From SIG622 sp045604705 (GTDB lineage Bacteria > Bacillota > Clostridia > Oscillospirales > CAG-382), in the NCBI GenBank assembly GCA_045604705.1, contig JAZUOO010000012.1, forward strand, positions 42,693 to 106,692: DNA of 64,000 nt. Reading direction: 5' to 3'. The first letter of the stretch is position 1. The number at the start of each line of letters is the position of its first letter. Position numbers and translations under genes: made by a program. Under the pieces are notes generated by a model. That model did no database searches. It was not told where the DNA came from and worked only from the letters and a program-made list of their open reading frames with translations. Below are positions 17,114-25,263 of the stretch, in pieces.

Positions 17114-17770
17114 ATGACAAACTACGAAAAAATTTGCAAAGCTAATCCTCAAATTAAGATTGAGATGCTTACAAATGACAGCTTCCGTCCCTATGGCGAA
17201 ATCGTAACAGGCTACGATTATTCCGAAATTATTTGCTATATGGAGAATAATACCAAGATACCCGACGGATGTGAGTACTGCCCCACCGTTCCGGAAATGG
17301 AAGCAACAGAAGCTGCAAAGAAAATTGTTGATGTATACTGTGGCGGTATGCCTGCTCAGTTTGGATACACCAACGGAACAACCGAATATCTTGATGCTCT
17401 TGAATACCACAAGGCAAGTGAACTCGTTATTGCCGTTACAGACCTTATCGTTCTTGTCGCACTCAGAAGTGAAATTATTGATAATAAACTCGATGTAAAC
17501 TGTGTTAAGGCTTTCTATGTTCCCGCTGGAACAGGCTTTGAAATGTATGCAACTACTCTCCACTATGCACCCGTAAGAGCATTTGAAGATGGTTACAAGT
17601 CCGTTGTCGTGCTTCCAAAGGGTACAAATTATGATATTGAAAAGTCCGAGCTTGACCCCACGCTTTGGGGAACAAACAAGTGGCTTATTGCTCATCCCGA
17701 TGCTGAATCTCTTAAGTCAGATGGTGCTGCCTGCTGGATTGTGGGAGAAAATATTCATATCAATCTTTAA
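17114..17770 (+). CDS. DUF4867 family protein (cupin/ureidoglycolate-lyase-like)
   Basis: A 218-residue cytoplasmic protein that I place in DUF4867 by its overall pattern: FRPYGEIVTGYDYSEI near residues 23-38, VYCGGMPAQFGYTNG, LEYHKASELVIAV, FYVPAGTGFEMYATTLHYAPV near 140 and GTNKWLIAHPD near 185. The histidine and glutamate spacing is compatible with a beta-barrel cupin like ureidoglycolate lyase, but the reaction is unknown. It has its own promoter and a GAAAGGA ribosome site. No nucleobase-catabolism genes are adjacent. An antisense ORF fragment overlaps its last codons. Confidence 0.7.
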   Translation: MTNYEKICKANPQIKIEMLTNDSFRPYGEIVTGYDYSEIICYMENNTKIPDGCEYCPTVPEMEATEAAKKIVDVYCGGMPAQFGYTNGTTEYLDALEYHKASELVIAVTDLIVLVALRSEIIDNKLDVNCVKAFYVPAGTGFEMYATTLHYAPVRAFEDGYKSVVVLPKGTNYDIEKSELDPTLWGTNKWLIAHPDAESLKSDGAACWIVGENIHINL

Positions 17771-17779
17771 ATTCTGAGC

Positions 17780-18300
17780 CGCTATTAACTTAAGCATTTC
17801 TCCTCGGCTTAGGTTTTCGGCTTCACCTTGTGCTAACTCGGCATATTCTTGGGCTATACTCTTTGTCTTAGATGTATTACTTTTGTAATTACTTAATTTC
17901 ATCAACAGCGGTCTTTGCTTCTTCGTAGGCTTCTTTAATAGCCTTAGCAGCCTTTTCCTGTTTTATTTTATTCACTATTGCCGCACCACCAAAAATAGTT
18001 TAGCTGCGGTTATACCAGTTATAACAGGATGAGCAGACGCTAGCGTTAAAAGACCTTTGCCAAAACCAGCCAAAGCTCCTCCAACACCTCTAGTTTTAGA
18101 ACCAATATTGGTTAAAAATGAAGCCGATTCTTTTCCGTTTGCCAAAGTTACTCCTGCTTTGGCGGCAATTAAATTAGCCTCAGCCTGAGTTAATGCTTTG
18201 GTTTGAACCAACTCTCTTAGCTTGGCGGCAGTTACTGTATTTGTTGACAGAACAAGTTTTGCTTGTCCAAGATTTAATCCTTTTAGTACAGTTGTATAAT
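17780..18300 (-). pseudogene. phage tail tape-measure protein remnant
   Basis: Read on the minus strand from about 18300 there is an open stretch without a start codon, rich in the short Ala/Leu repeats typical of tape-measure proteins (LTQAEANLIAAKAGVTLANG, then GALAGFGKGLLTLASAHPVITGITAA). A frameshift at about 17998 ends that frame; the adjacent frame continues with GGAAIVNKIKQEKAAKAIKEAYEEAKTAVDEIK. A second shift leads to NYKSNTSKTKSIAQEYAELAQG, again tape-measure-like. The similarity ends near 17830, close to the 3' end of the DUF4867 gene. Two shifts, no start and no neighbouring phage genes make this a decayed fragment. The identification rests on my recollection of family patterns. 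Confidence 0.6.
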
Positions 18301-18322
18301 TTTACAAATGTCTACGATTGTA

Positions 18323-18351
18323 TTGTTTTTTTAGATCGTATGTGGTATAAT
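18323..18351 (+). promoter_or_regulatory. sigma-A promoter for the small membrane protein gene
   Basis: TTGTTT (18323-18328), 17-bp spacer, TATAAT (18346-18351) with an extended TGG just before the -10. Confidence 0.65.
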
Positions 18352-18383
18352 TATCCATAACAATCAATATTGGAGGTTTACGT

Positions 18384-18701
18384 ATGAATACTGACAACAA
18401 AAACTTAATTAAAAAACTTGGCAGACTTGGTGTTCTTGACACAGAGCCAGTTCAAAACAACTATATGTCAAGATTTAATAAAAATGAAAACGACATAACA
18501 ATAGAAAATGATTCTGGGGTAACTTGCAAAGTCATTACAGATAATGTTACAGATGAAGAATTACCATTGATGATTATGGCTGAACAACTATCAACTTTAA
18601 AGTCCATTAGAAATATGGTTAAATACTTCTATGTTTCAGCACTTATCGCCGCAGGTATCTGGTTGCTATTTTTCCTTATCGAATTGGGAGATAAACTTTA
18701 A
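18384..18701 (+). CDS. hypothetical protein with C-terminal membrane anchor
   Basis: A 105-residue protein with a charged, Asn-rich N-terminal part of about 75 residues and one hydrophobic segment near the C-terminus (YFYVSALIAAGIWLLFFLIE). GGAGG precedes the ATG by seven bases and a good promoter lies upstream, so expression is credible. I know no family. It sits in the accessory island between a tape-measure remnant and an IS200 element, and the next small ORF follows 33 bp later, perhaps on the same transcript. Confidence 0.6.
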   Translation: MNTDNKNLIKKLGRLGVLDTEPVQNNYMSRFNKNENDITIENDSGVTCKVITDNVTDEELPLMIMAEQLSTLKSIRNMVKYFYVSALIAAGIWLLFFLIELGDKL

Positions 18702-18734
18702 TAACCACCCCGCAAACAATAGGAGAGGATGCAT

Positions 18735-18932
18735 ATGAGCGATAAACTCAACCAAGAATATTGCAAACAGATTGATAATCTATTGACCTTTGAACACTGG
18801 GCGTCGTATAGATTTTATTTTTCCTCTAAATACGCAAGGAGTGTATCTAAGATTGATACACTCCAAAATTTTTTTGTATTACGAAAACCACCAGCAGAGC
18901 TGGTGGTTCCAAAAAGCTTTAGCTATGCGTAG
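18735..18932 (+). pseudogene. small ORF truncated by an IS200-type insertion
   Basis: Starts at ATG 18735 behind AGGAGAGG. The first ~35 codons (DKLNQEYCKQIDNLLTFEHW...) look coding. The frame then runs through a perfect hairpin at 18838-18864 and into the left end of the IS element, giving a terminal half that is not natural coding sequence. I take it as a gene whose 3' part was lost on insertion. No family is recognised. An alternative is that the IS landed just after a terminator and the stop codon was lost by a small change. Confidence 0.45.
18838..18875 (+). terminator. Rho-independent terminator next to the IS200 left end
   Basis: A perfect 10-bp stem (18838-18847 with 18855-18864), 7-base loop, then AAAA and seven Ts. 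It insulates the IS element from upstream transcription. Confidence 0.75.
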
Positions 18933-18940
18933 AAAAAATA

Positions 18941-18998
18941 CCTCCTTTGATGTATAATAAAGTTGGTCTGCCAACCAAACAAAAAACATCAAAGGAGG
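18941..18998 (+). promoter_or_regulatory. translation-blocking hairpin over the tnpA ribosome binding site
   Basis: CCTCCTTTGATGT (18941-18953) is perfectly complementary to ACATCAAAGGAGG (18986-18998). The right arm contains the GGAGG of tnpA, so the folded RNA hides the ribosome site. IS200 elements are known to repress transposase translation with such a stem-loop. Confidence 0.75.
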
Positions 18999-19006
18999 AT
19001 CAAGTC

Positions 19007-19483
19007 GTGAAACTTGACACAGATAGTTTAGCACATACGCAATGGAATTGCAAGTACCATATAGTATTTGCCCCAAAATATCGAAGACAAATAATATATG
19101 GAAAAATAAAAGCAGATATAGGAATAATGTTGAGAAAACTATGCGAATACAAGGGAGTAGAAATATTGGAAGCAGAAGCGTGTAAGGATCATATACATAT
19201 GCTGCTGTCAATACCACCAAAGTATAGTGTATCACAAATAATGGGGTATCTGAAAGGCAAAAGCAGTTTGATGATATTTGAGAAGTACGCCAATATGAAG
19301 TATAAATATGGCAACAGACATTTTTGGTGTTGGGGATATTATGTAGATACGGTAGGTCGAAATAAAAAGGCGATAGAGCAGTATATAAGAAATCAGTTGA
19401 AAGAAGATAATGAAGCAGAGCAACTGAGTATAATGGAATATATTGACCCGTTTACGGGTCAGCCGGTAAAAGAGGGCAAATAA
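19007..19483 (+). CDS. tnpA: IS200-type Y1 transposase TnpA
   Basis: A 158-residue HUH single-strand transposase. It opens with SLAHTQWNCKYHIVFAPKYRRQ; the HUH motif is H62-I-H64 (KDHIHMLLSIPP) and the nucleophilic tyrosine is Y126 (KKAIEQYIRNQ). It acts as a dimer on the subterminal hairpins. GTG 19007 is the start, eight bases after GGAGG; the open frame extends upstream to 18947 but only through the regulatory hairpin. Full length and motifs intact, so probably active. No tnpB or RNA-guided nuclease gene accompanies it. Confidence 0.93.
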   Translation: MKLDTDSLAHTQWNCKYHIVFAPKYRRQIIYGKIKADIGIMLRKLCEYKGVEILEAEACKDHIHMLLSIPPKYSVSQIMGYLKGKSSLMIFEKYANMKYKYGNRHFWCWGYYVDTVGRNKKAIEQYIRNQLKEDNEAEQLSIMEYIDPFTGQPVKEGK

Positions 19484-19657
19484 AAAAGTCCCTTTAGGGA
19501 CATGCCTGCAAAAGTCGTGCGGTTGGCAGACTTTTCGACGAGCCTATAGGCTCAGCCTATGACATGCCCCAAGGGGGCTTGTGCAAGCCACCGGCACGGC
19601 CGGTGGTTATGACTATGTATTAGAAATCTAAAGTTTTAAGACAAATAATCGCAAAAT

Positions 19658-20151
19658 TCAGTTGTTTTGGTCGTTAATCGGAGGGGGATCAATTTGAGTG
19701 ATCGGAACGGCAAAAATGTCACTACTGTTTAAAGTTGAAGCTGTATTTTGTGAATTTGTCGCAGTACCAGTAAAGTTTGGAGTGGGCGGAGTATAAAAAG
19801 GAGCTTGAGGTGTTGTCGCAGAACCAATGTTGCTTCTGGGAGCGGATGCACCGGAATTTGCGGCAATCCTTTCAAGAAGAGCTGTCTGATACCAGCTTTG
19901 CTCAAGAATCTTGGAATTAGCATCTACAAGCTCGCCGAAAGCGTAAAGCTGACAGTTTGTAAGCCATGCGACAAAAAACCGAAGCCAACTAACAATATGG
20001 AAATTAAAAAACCTGAGAATGCCACCAGTGCATGACCGTAAGCAAGTGTGATACTAAACAACAGCAATGCCATAAAAGAGAAGCAGATGATCTCTATAAT
20101 GGCAAGGATTTTTGCCAAAGTTTTGAGTTTTGAACCAATGTTTTTAAACAT
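19658..20151 (-). pseudogene. membrane protein gene frameshifted at a T tract
   Basis: The first 75 codons (MFKNIGSKLKTLAKILAII...) encode two hydrophobic segments. The frame then closes, but the neighbouring frame continues without interruption as AWLTNCQLYAFGELVDANSKI...LLERIAANSGA and a Pro/Thr-rich tail ending PPPINDQNN at 19658. The junction is at a run of six Ts (minus strand, about 19975); one extra T would restore a protein of about 163 residues. The YAFGELVDANSKI motif after two membrane segments is seen in small clostridial membrane proteins of unknown function. A good promoter precedes it. It may be a true frameshift, a slippage-expressed gene or a sequencing error. Confidence 0.65.
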
Positions 20152-20181
20152 AACGTGTCCTCCAAAATCTTTTTTTGATTA

Positions 20182-20210
20182 ATTATAACACTTAGATTTG
20201 AATTTGTAAA
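20182..20210 (-). promoter_or_regulatory. sigma-A promoter for the frameshifted membrane protein gene
   Basis: On the minus strand TTTACA (20205-20210), 17-bp spacer, TATAAT (20182-20187), followed by GGAGG just before the ATG at 20151. Confidence 0.7.
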
Positions 20211-20382
20211 TACTTTATAAGAAATTTGTCAATTAATTTTTAAATTTGGTGTAAAGCATTCAAATCCAATAATGGACTTTCAATATTTAGTAAAGGTTCC
20301 GTAAATTAACAGATGGTGATATAAGCGAGGTCATGAACTGAGACATTTAACATCGACAATTCTCTTTATCGTCAAGTCAAAC

Positions 20383-20409
20383 AAAAAACGCCCGACGAAA
20401 AGTCGGACG
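20383..20409 (-). terminator. Rho-independent terminator of the PFL/UPF0210 gene
   Basis: Minus-strand CGTCCGAC pairs with GTCGGGCG around TTTTC, followed by six Ts, 30 bp beyond the stop codon. Confidence 0.8.
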
Positions 20410-20438
20410 TTGAAAAAATTTATAATATCATCAAAATC

Positions 20439-21797
20439 TTAGTTTCTAAGAGAATGAATCGGCGCAGGAATTCTACCACCTCTTGCAATGAACTTTGCGG
20501 AGCTGAAATTGTTAACAGGCATTACGGGAGCATAGCCCAGAAGTCCGCCGAATTCAACCTTATCCCCAACTTTTTTGCCGTAAGCAGGAATAAGTCTGCA
20601 GGCGGTTGTCTTGCCGTTTATCATGCCAATGGCAGCTTCATCCGCAATAATCGCAGAGATTGTTTCCGCACTTGTATCACCGGGTATGGCAATCATATCA
20701 AGACCAACGGAGCATACTGACGTCATAGCTTCAAGCTTTTCAAGAGTGAGTGAACCGCAATTTACCGCGTCAATCATCCCCTGGTCTTCTGAAACGGGAA
20801 TAAATGCACCTGAAAGACCTCCAACGTGAGATGATGCCATGGCACCGCCCTTTTTCACCGCATCGTTAAGCATGGCAAGTGCCGCAGTAGTACCGGGAGC
20901 GCCGCAGCTTTCAAGTCCCATTGCCTCAAGAATGTGTGCAACTGAGTCACCGACAGCGGGCGTGGGGGCAAGAGAGAGGTCAACAATACCGAAAGGAACG
21001 CCGAGTCTTTGAGATGCTTCAACCGCAACAAGCTGTCCCATTCGGGTAACTTTGAATGCTGTTTTCTTTATAATATCCGCAAGATCGGAGAAATTGCAGT
21101 CGCCAGCTTTTTCAACAGCTGCTCTTACAACACCTGGTCCCGAAACTCCGACATTTATAACACATTCAGGCTCACCGACACCGTGGAATGCACCTGCCAT
21201 AAACGGATTGTCCTCGGGAACATTTGCAAATACGACAAACTTTGCACAGCCGATTGAATAGTTATCCTTTGTAAGATAAGCAAGTTCCTTAACCGTATGT
21301 CCGAGCTTTGCAACAGCATCCATGTTGATACCCGCCCTTGTTGAACCGATATTGACGGAAGAACAAACACATTTTGTTGTGGAAAGAGCCTCGGGAATGG
21401 AAGCAATCATCATCTCATCAGCCTTTGTCGAGCCCTTATGTACAAGAGAGGAAAAACCGCCGAGGAAGTTGATTCCGAGAGTGCTTGCTGCCCTGTCAAG
21501 AGCCTTACACAGATTAACGTAATCATCGGGACTTCTGCTACCACCGATAAGCGAAATGGGAGTTATGGAAACACGCTTGTTGACAATTGGAATACCGTAC
21601 TGCTTTTCAATATCCTGACCTGTCGAAACGAGCTTTTCCGCATACTTCGTAATTTTATCGTATACTCTGTCGCAAAGAACCTTGTTATCGTCGGTTGCAC
21701 AGTCGAGAAGCGAAATTCCCATTGTGATTGTACGCACATCAAGGTGTTCTTCGCGGATCATGTTTATGGTTTCAAGAACATCTGAAATATTAATCAT
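20439..21797 (-). CDS. PFL family protein (UPF0210/DUF711)
   Basis: A 452-residue cytoplasmic protein of UPF0210. Landmarks: [18 protein letters not shown] near the start, [26 protein letters not shown], the [17 protein letters not shown] segment, [14 protein letters not shown] near residue 225, and [21 protein letters not shown]. It is structurally related to glycyl-radical (pyruvate formate-lyase-like) barrels but lacks the C-terminal radical loop, and its function is unknown. It is paired, with an 11-bp gap, with an ACT-domain gene upstream. That pairing is widespread and suggests amino-acid sensing. Confidence 0.9.
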   Translation of the reverse strand: MINISDVLETINMIREEHLDVRTITMGISLLDCATDDNKVLCDRVYDKITKYAEKLVSTGQDIEKQYGIPIVNKRVSITPISLIGGSRSPDDYVNLCKALDRAASTLGINFLGGFSSLVHKGSTKADEMMIASIPEALSTTKCVCSSVNIGSTRAGINMDAVAKLGHTVKELAYLTKDNYSIGCAKFVVFANVPEDNPFMAGAFHGVGEPECVINVGVSGPGVVRAAVEKAGDCNFSDLADIIKKTAFKVTRMGQLVAVEASQRLGVPFGIVDLSLAPTPAVGDSVAHILEAMGLESCGAPGTTAALAMLNDAVKKGGAMASSHVGGLSGAFIPVSEDQGMIDAVNCGSLTLEKLEAMTSVCSVGLDMIAIPGDTSAETISAIIADEAAIGMINGKTTACRLIPAYGKKVGDKVEFGGLLGYAPVMPVNNFSSAKFIARGGRIPAPIHSLRN

Positions 21798-21808
21798 TTG
21801 CCGCTACC

Positions 21809-22078
21809 TCATATTCTGTGCATAGAGTTGAAAATATCTTCGTGCATAACATCAATGATGAGGCAATTCTTTTTGCCAAGCTCTTTCATGCTGTCAACGA
21901 AAGTTCCAAAATTTTTTGTAAGCTCATTGATGTCAACAAGCATAACCATTGCGAAATATTCACTGAGTACGCTCTGTGTGATTTCAAGTATGTTTGCACC
22001 GAATTCACTGCAAAGAGTCGAAACCTTTGCGATAATTCCTTTTGTATCTTTACCCGTAACCGTTACTACCGCTTTCAT
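21809..22078 (-). CDS. ACT domain protein (UPF0237)
   Basis: An 89-residue stand-alone tandem-ACT-like regulator of UPF0237. It opens MKAVVTVTGKDTKGIIAKVSTLCSEFGANILEI, the ACT signature with the ligand-binding Gly, followed by FAMVMLVDI. ACT modules bind amino acids and control partner proteins. The start at ATG 22078 has AAGGAATGG upstream; an open frame to 22111 lacks a better site. It is the first gene of a two-gene operon with the PFL-family gene, so it probably regulates or is regulated with it. The function is otherwise unassigned. Confidence 0.88.
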   Translation of the reverse strand: MKAVVTVTGKDTKGIIAKVSTLCSEFGANILEITQSVLSEYFAMVMLVDINELTKNFGTFVDSMKELGKKNCLIIDVMHEDIFNSMHRI

Positions 22079-22114
22079 TATTTTACCATTCCTTATCTCA
22101 AAAAATTGCAACTT

Positions 22115-22143
22115 ATTATATCATACTTTTTTCAATATGTACA
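22115..22143 (-). promoter_or_regulatory. sigma-A promoter for the ACT/PFL operon
   Basis: Minus-strand TGTACA (22138-22143), 17-bp spacer, TATAAT (22115-22120), 37 bp before the ACT start. Confidence 0.6.
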
Positions 22144-22290
22144 GCCCTTTTTGTTGAAATTTACAATTTTTAAATAATTGAATTGGCATAAGACTTGCAT
22201 AAGTGTTACAAACAATTGTATATGAATTTATATTGTATTCAAAAAAGTAATGTATCATATAGAGAGCTTAATGAATAGGAGAGTATTATT

Positions 22291-22851
22291 ATGGCGAACA
22301 ATACCAGAACAATTTCCGAGGAAGATAAGCTCAGATCCAATTATGCAGAGTATCTTGTAAGACGCAACGGTATAAAATCAATATTTGTTAAGGCTGCAAT
22401 AATTTTGTTGGCATTAGTGATAGTTGTATTTTCTATGGTGTATGTTTTCCCGAAATTTACTGCGGCTGCTATGCTTCCGATATTTGTAGGAACAATGTCA
22501 CTTTGCTGGTATCTTTGGAGGTTTTCCTGCCTTGAATACGAATACATAATCATTTCCGCGACTGTAGAATTCCACAGAATTTACGGTGAACGCACAAGAA
22601 AAAAAGTTCACGAGATAAAAACAGCGGACATAGAAAAAGTAGCTCCCGTTCATGCACACCCGGAAGTTATGGACGCTGATTATGCTGCAATCTACGACTT
22701 TTCCAACGGTGAGCACGGGGAAGATTTCTTCTATGTCCTTTACAACGGTGAAAAGGGTAAAGAGATTATCTATCTCAATGTAATCAAGAAGACACTTGAC
22801 GTTTTTAAGTACTATAAGGCATCCGCTGTTGAGTACGGAAATATTAGATAG
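22291..22851 (+). CDS. DUF6106-like membrane protein
   Basis: A 186-residue protein with a polar N-terminus (~30 residues), two adjacent membrane segments (about 30-53 and 58-80) and a ~105-residue soluble domain. The pattern FSCLEYEYIIISATVEFHRIYGERTRKKVHEI after the second segment resembles the clostridial DUF6106 family, a PH-like fold attached to the membrane. Its role is unknown. AGGAGAG precedes the ATG and a terminator follows, so it is a single-gene unit. Confidence 0.65.
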   Translation: MANNTRTISEEDKLRSNYAEYLVRRNGIKSIFVKAAIILLALVIVVFSMVYVFPKFTAAAMLPIFVGTMSLCWYLWRFSCLEYEYIIISATVEFHRIYGERTRKKVHEIKTADIEKVAPVHAHPEVMDADYAAIYDFSNGEHGEDFFYVLYNGEKGKEIIYLNVIKKTLDVFKYYKASAVEYGNIR

Positions 22852-22862
22852 AATTTCTTTCA

Positions 22863-22891
22863 GGGAAGGTTTTCGGACTTTCCCTTTTTTT
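22863..22891 (+). terminator. Rho-independent terminator
   Basis: GGGAAGG pairs with CTTTCCC (one G-U) around TTTTCGGA, followed by seven Ts. Confidence 0.8.
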
Positions 22892-23142
22892 GTAATTTTC
22901 GGTATAATTTGAATTGCTGTGCAGGCTTGCATAAAATAAATATCGGTAGATATAAGACGTACCGACAAACAATGTTACGTAACTAACGCTTCAAGCTACT
23001 TATGACAATAATGGGAATCGGTTCGAAACCAGAATTCTACCACGCAGAAAACGACGAGATAGCTGTAATTTTAATAAGATAAAAGCTTGAAAGAATCCAG
23101 GGGATATTTTTTATTCTGTTGTGCGTTTAGAACACTGAAAAA

Positions 23143-23769
23143 TCAATCCGCATCAAATCTCTCACCGGTAACTTTAACTCTCACTCTGCCGTTGGTAAGA
23201 TTTACCGCATAATCGTAAAAAGGCTGATACAGTTCATTTCTGCAAGCGAGCTTTAAGGTTACATCTGCACCGAACTCTGTGTCATCGCACTTGACTTTCT
23301 TTGAATCAAGGTCACGTCTTATCCTCTCATAATCTGAATAGTCACAGTTAAGTATAAACTCCGTAAAAGGAACAAAGGAGCATATTTCTGCAGCATCAAT
23401 AGCAATTTTAGCACCCTTTGCGTAAGCTCTGACCAGTCCGCCAGCACCGAGAAGTATACCTCCGAAATATCTTGTAACAACAATGCACACACCGGTAAGT
23501 CCCTCACGCTTAATAACCTCAAGCATTGGCATACCCGCAGTTCCCGACGGTTCGCCGTCATCCGAAAACCTTGCAATTTCCGTTCCCTGAAGTATATAAG
23601 CATGACAGTTATGAGTCGCATCTGCGTGCTTCTTTTTTATTTCATTAATAAATTCAATAGCCTCATCCTCATTTGCAACAGGGGAAATGTAGCCTATAAA
23701 TTCAGACTTTTTCTCAACAAACATATCTTTGGCTCGCATCTTTACCGTTTTATATTCTTTAAGTGCCAT
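23143..23769 (-). CDS. yigZ: YigZ/IMPACT family protein
   Basis: A 208-residue protein with an N-terminal UPF0029/IMPACT domain and a C-terminal DUF1949 domain. Diagnostic stretches are KKSEFIGYISPV, ATHNCHAYILQG, RFSDDGEPSGTAGMPML near residue 70, and VVTRYFGGILLGAGGLVRAY near 100. Relatives bind nucleic acid or ribosomes; eukaryotic IMPACT regulates GCN2. It starts 12 bp downstream of the HAD phosphatase gene and is probably cotranscribed with it and yfbR. The exact biochemical role in bacteria is not settled. Confidence 0.9.
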   Translation of the reverse strand: MALKEYKTVKMRAKDMFVEKKSEFIGYISPVANEDEAIEFINEIKKKHADATHNCHAYILQGTEIARFSDDGEPSGTAGMPMLEVIKREGLTGVCIVVTRYFGGILLGAGGLVRAYAKGAKIAIDAAEICSFVPFTEFILNCDYSDYERIRRDLDSKKVKCDDTEFGADVTLKLACRNELYQPFYDYAVNLTNGRVRVKVTGERFDAD

Positions 23770-23781
23770 CTCTACCTCTTA

Positions 23782-24444
23782 TCAGCTAAGAATTATATCA
23801 ATAATATCATCGGGATTTTCTGCCACATACTCGGGAATACCACCGATATTGCTCTCATTGCCATACCCCCACTTAACCCATATACAATGGCAACCTGCAT
23901 TTCTTGCGGTTTCAAGATCAACAATGGAGTCACCAATAAGCACGCAATCGTCCTTTGAACAACCGGTCTGCTCTATAACATCTAACGTAAACTTTGCATC
24001 CGGTTTTAAAAATTCTCCGGGAACAGAGCCTCTAACAATATCAAAAAGTCCATTTTCAAAATATGTTTCAATGCAGGCTTCGGCGGCTGCCTGCGGCTTG
24101 TTTGACATAATACAAAGAATAATACCATTCTCTTTGAGTTTACGGCATACATCTGCAATTCCGTCATAAGGCTTTGTCCCGTCAGAAGCGTATTTTTTCA
24201 AGAGAGGGAAGTATATCTCATGTATACGCATAACCTCCCCAGCCTCTCTCTTATCCTCCGGTAATGCACGCCTTACAAGCTCCACACTTCCGAAATTCAC
24301 GAAATCAACCGTTCTCTCAAGAGGATGCTCAGGATAACCGCATATCCTCAACGTTTCATTTATAGCCTTGTTTATGCTTGTAAGTGTATACAGAAGTGTA
24401 CCGTCAAGGTCGAATATAACACATTTGTACTTTGGGTTTGTCAT
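23782..24444 (-). CDS. HAD family hydrolase (phosphoglycolate-phosphatase-like)
   Basis: A 220-residue HAD phosphatase. Motif I FDLDGTLLYT is at residues 11-20, motif II is the IMSNKPQ segment near 115, motif III a Lys near 140 (LKPDAKFTLD), and motif IV GDSIVDLETARNAG near 170. A helical cap lies after motif I. It matches the Gph/PgpB-like group that dephosphorylates phosphoglycolate or similar small phosphoesters. It sits between yfbR and yigZ on the same strand with 16-bp and 12-bp gaps, possibly a small house-cleaning operon. Confidence 0.85.
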   Translation of the reverse strand: MTNPKYKCVIFDLDGTLLYTLTSINKAINETLRICGYPEHPLERTVDFVNFGSVELVRRALPEDKREAGEVMRIHEIYFPLLKKYASDGTKPYDGIADVCRKLKENGIILCIMSNKPQAAAEACIETYFENGLFDIVRGSVPGEFLKPDAKFTLDVIEQTGCSKDDCVLIGDSIVDLETARNAGCHCIWVKWGYGNESNIGGIPEYVAENPDDIIDIILS

Positions 24445-24460
24445 ACAATCTCACTTTCAT

Positions 24461-25039
24461 TTACATTTCATCAAGAGTAAGCGTAAATGCATCAAGGAAA
24501 TTGTCCATGAAGTATTTAAGCTCCTCACAATTATTCTCTTCAATAGTTTTTTTTATACTATCGTAGGCGCTGTCAAATTCATGGTTCCCCCTGTGCTTTT
24601 CCTCAATACATTTAAGAAGTGCAGACAGCTTATCGGCAGCTTTTACAAGCTTTTCGTACTCTGCATCTTTTCCCGTTGGCTTGAGTATGTCTTCAAATTC
24701 TTTCCTAATTTCATCCGGGAGCTTTGAAAGTATCTTTTCGCAGGAAAGACGTTCGATTTCCTTGTAGACATTCTTCATCGCATCGCTTGAATACTTGACA
24801 GGCGTTGGCATATCGCCCGTGTAAACCTCACACATATCGTGATACATAGCAAGCGTCATAATCCTGTCCGCATTGTAGTCCTTTTTGAATATCTTGTTTC
24901 CGATAACAGCAAGAGCGTGAGCAAGTATTGCAGTATCAGCACAATGCTCGGAAAGGGTTTCGTATCTTGTGGAGTGCATAAGCCCCCAGCGGTTAATAAA
25001 TTTCATTCTGAACGCAAGAGCAAAAAAGGAACTGTTCAT
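24461..25039 (-). CDS. yfbR: 5'-deoxynucleotidase YfbR-like HD domain protein
   Basis: A 192-residue HD-domain phosphohydrolase. Metal ligands are visible: His in MHSTRYETLSEHCADTA (the R-x-x-x-L-x-x-H pattern), HD in LAMYHDMCEVYTGDMPTP, and the later Asp of KAADKLSALLKC. YfbR enzymes dephosphorylate deoxynucleoside 5'-monophosphates. The start at ATG 25039 is six bases after GAGG; GTG 25051 lies upstream of that site. It heads the yfbR-HAD-yigZ group. Confidence 0.87.
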   Translation of the reverse strand: MNSSFFALAFRMKFINRWGLMHSTRYETLSEHCADTAILAHALAVIGNKIFKKDYNADRIMTLAMYHDMCEVYTGDMPTPVKYSSDAMKNVYKEIERLSCEKILSKLPDEIRKEFEDILKPTGKDAEYEKLVKAADKLSALLKCIEEKHRGNHEFDSAYDSIKKTIEENNCEELKYFMDNFLDAFTLTLDEM

Positions 25040-25218
25040 GGTCCACCTCACAAATTTATAATTAAGAGTAATATACCACTATTTGAGCATTAAGTCAAGC
25101 GGGTATATGTAAAAACAATTGTATTGTTACATCAATATATGCATGACTTACCGCAGTGACGTTTTTAAGGCTTTGCCGATCATTTACAATATTTTATAGA
25201 AAGTTCATAATACACTGT

Positions 25219-25247
25219 TGAATATTCACAGCGTATGTGATAAAATA
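25219..25247 (+). promoter_or_regulatory. sigma-A promoter for riboswitch-metK
   Basis: TTGAAT (25219-25224), 17-bp spacer, TAAAAT (25242-25247) with TG one base upstream; the SAM riboswitch begins about 10 bp after the expected start point. Confidence 0.7.
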
Positions 25248-25263
25248 AAGCAGAAATAAAAAT

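Larger units (their letters stand above)
18876..19615 (+). mobile_element. IS200/IS605-family element (IS200 type, tnpA only)
   Basis: A compact element of about 740 bp with a single Y1 transposase. Subterminal hairpins characteristic of the family are present at both ends: left end ACCACCAGC-AGA-GCTGGTGGT (18887-18907), right end CCACCGGC-ACG-GCCGGTGG (19588-19606). There are no terminal inverted repeats and no target duplication, as expected for single-strand transposition. Between the left end and tnpA a 13-bp inverted repeat covers the ribosome binding site. Extra hairpins follow tnpA (GTCCCTTTAGGGAC at 19488-19501 and a CCCC/GGGG hairpin near 19566-19577). The exact cleavage sites are estimates. 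The element looks intact. Confidence 0.85.

Noticed and set aside
18876..19615. A TnpB/omega-RNA system with the IS200 element
   Set aside because: No tnpB-like ORF is next to tnpA; the right-end hairpins are those of a tnpA-only element.
17780..20210. An active prophage or integrative element in the accessory island
   Set aside because: Only a broken tape-measure fragment, small ORFs and an IS200 are present. There is no integrase, portal, terminase or att repeat, and the xer gene at 6.7 kb looks like a housekeeping recombinase.
22893..23142. T-arm-like sequence GGTTCGAAACC followed by TTCTACCA, suggesting a tRNA or tmRNA end
   Set aside because: The flanking bases do not pair as a T-stem, and no D or anticodon arm is found upstream. 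It is probably chance; the whole ~250-bp gap has no recognised element.
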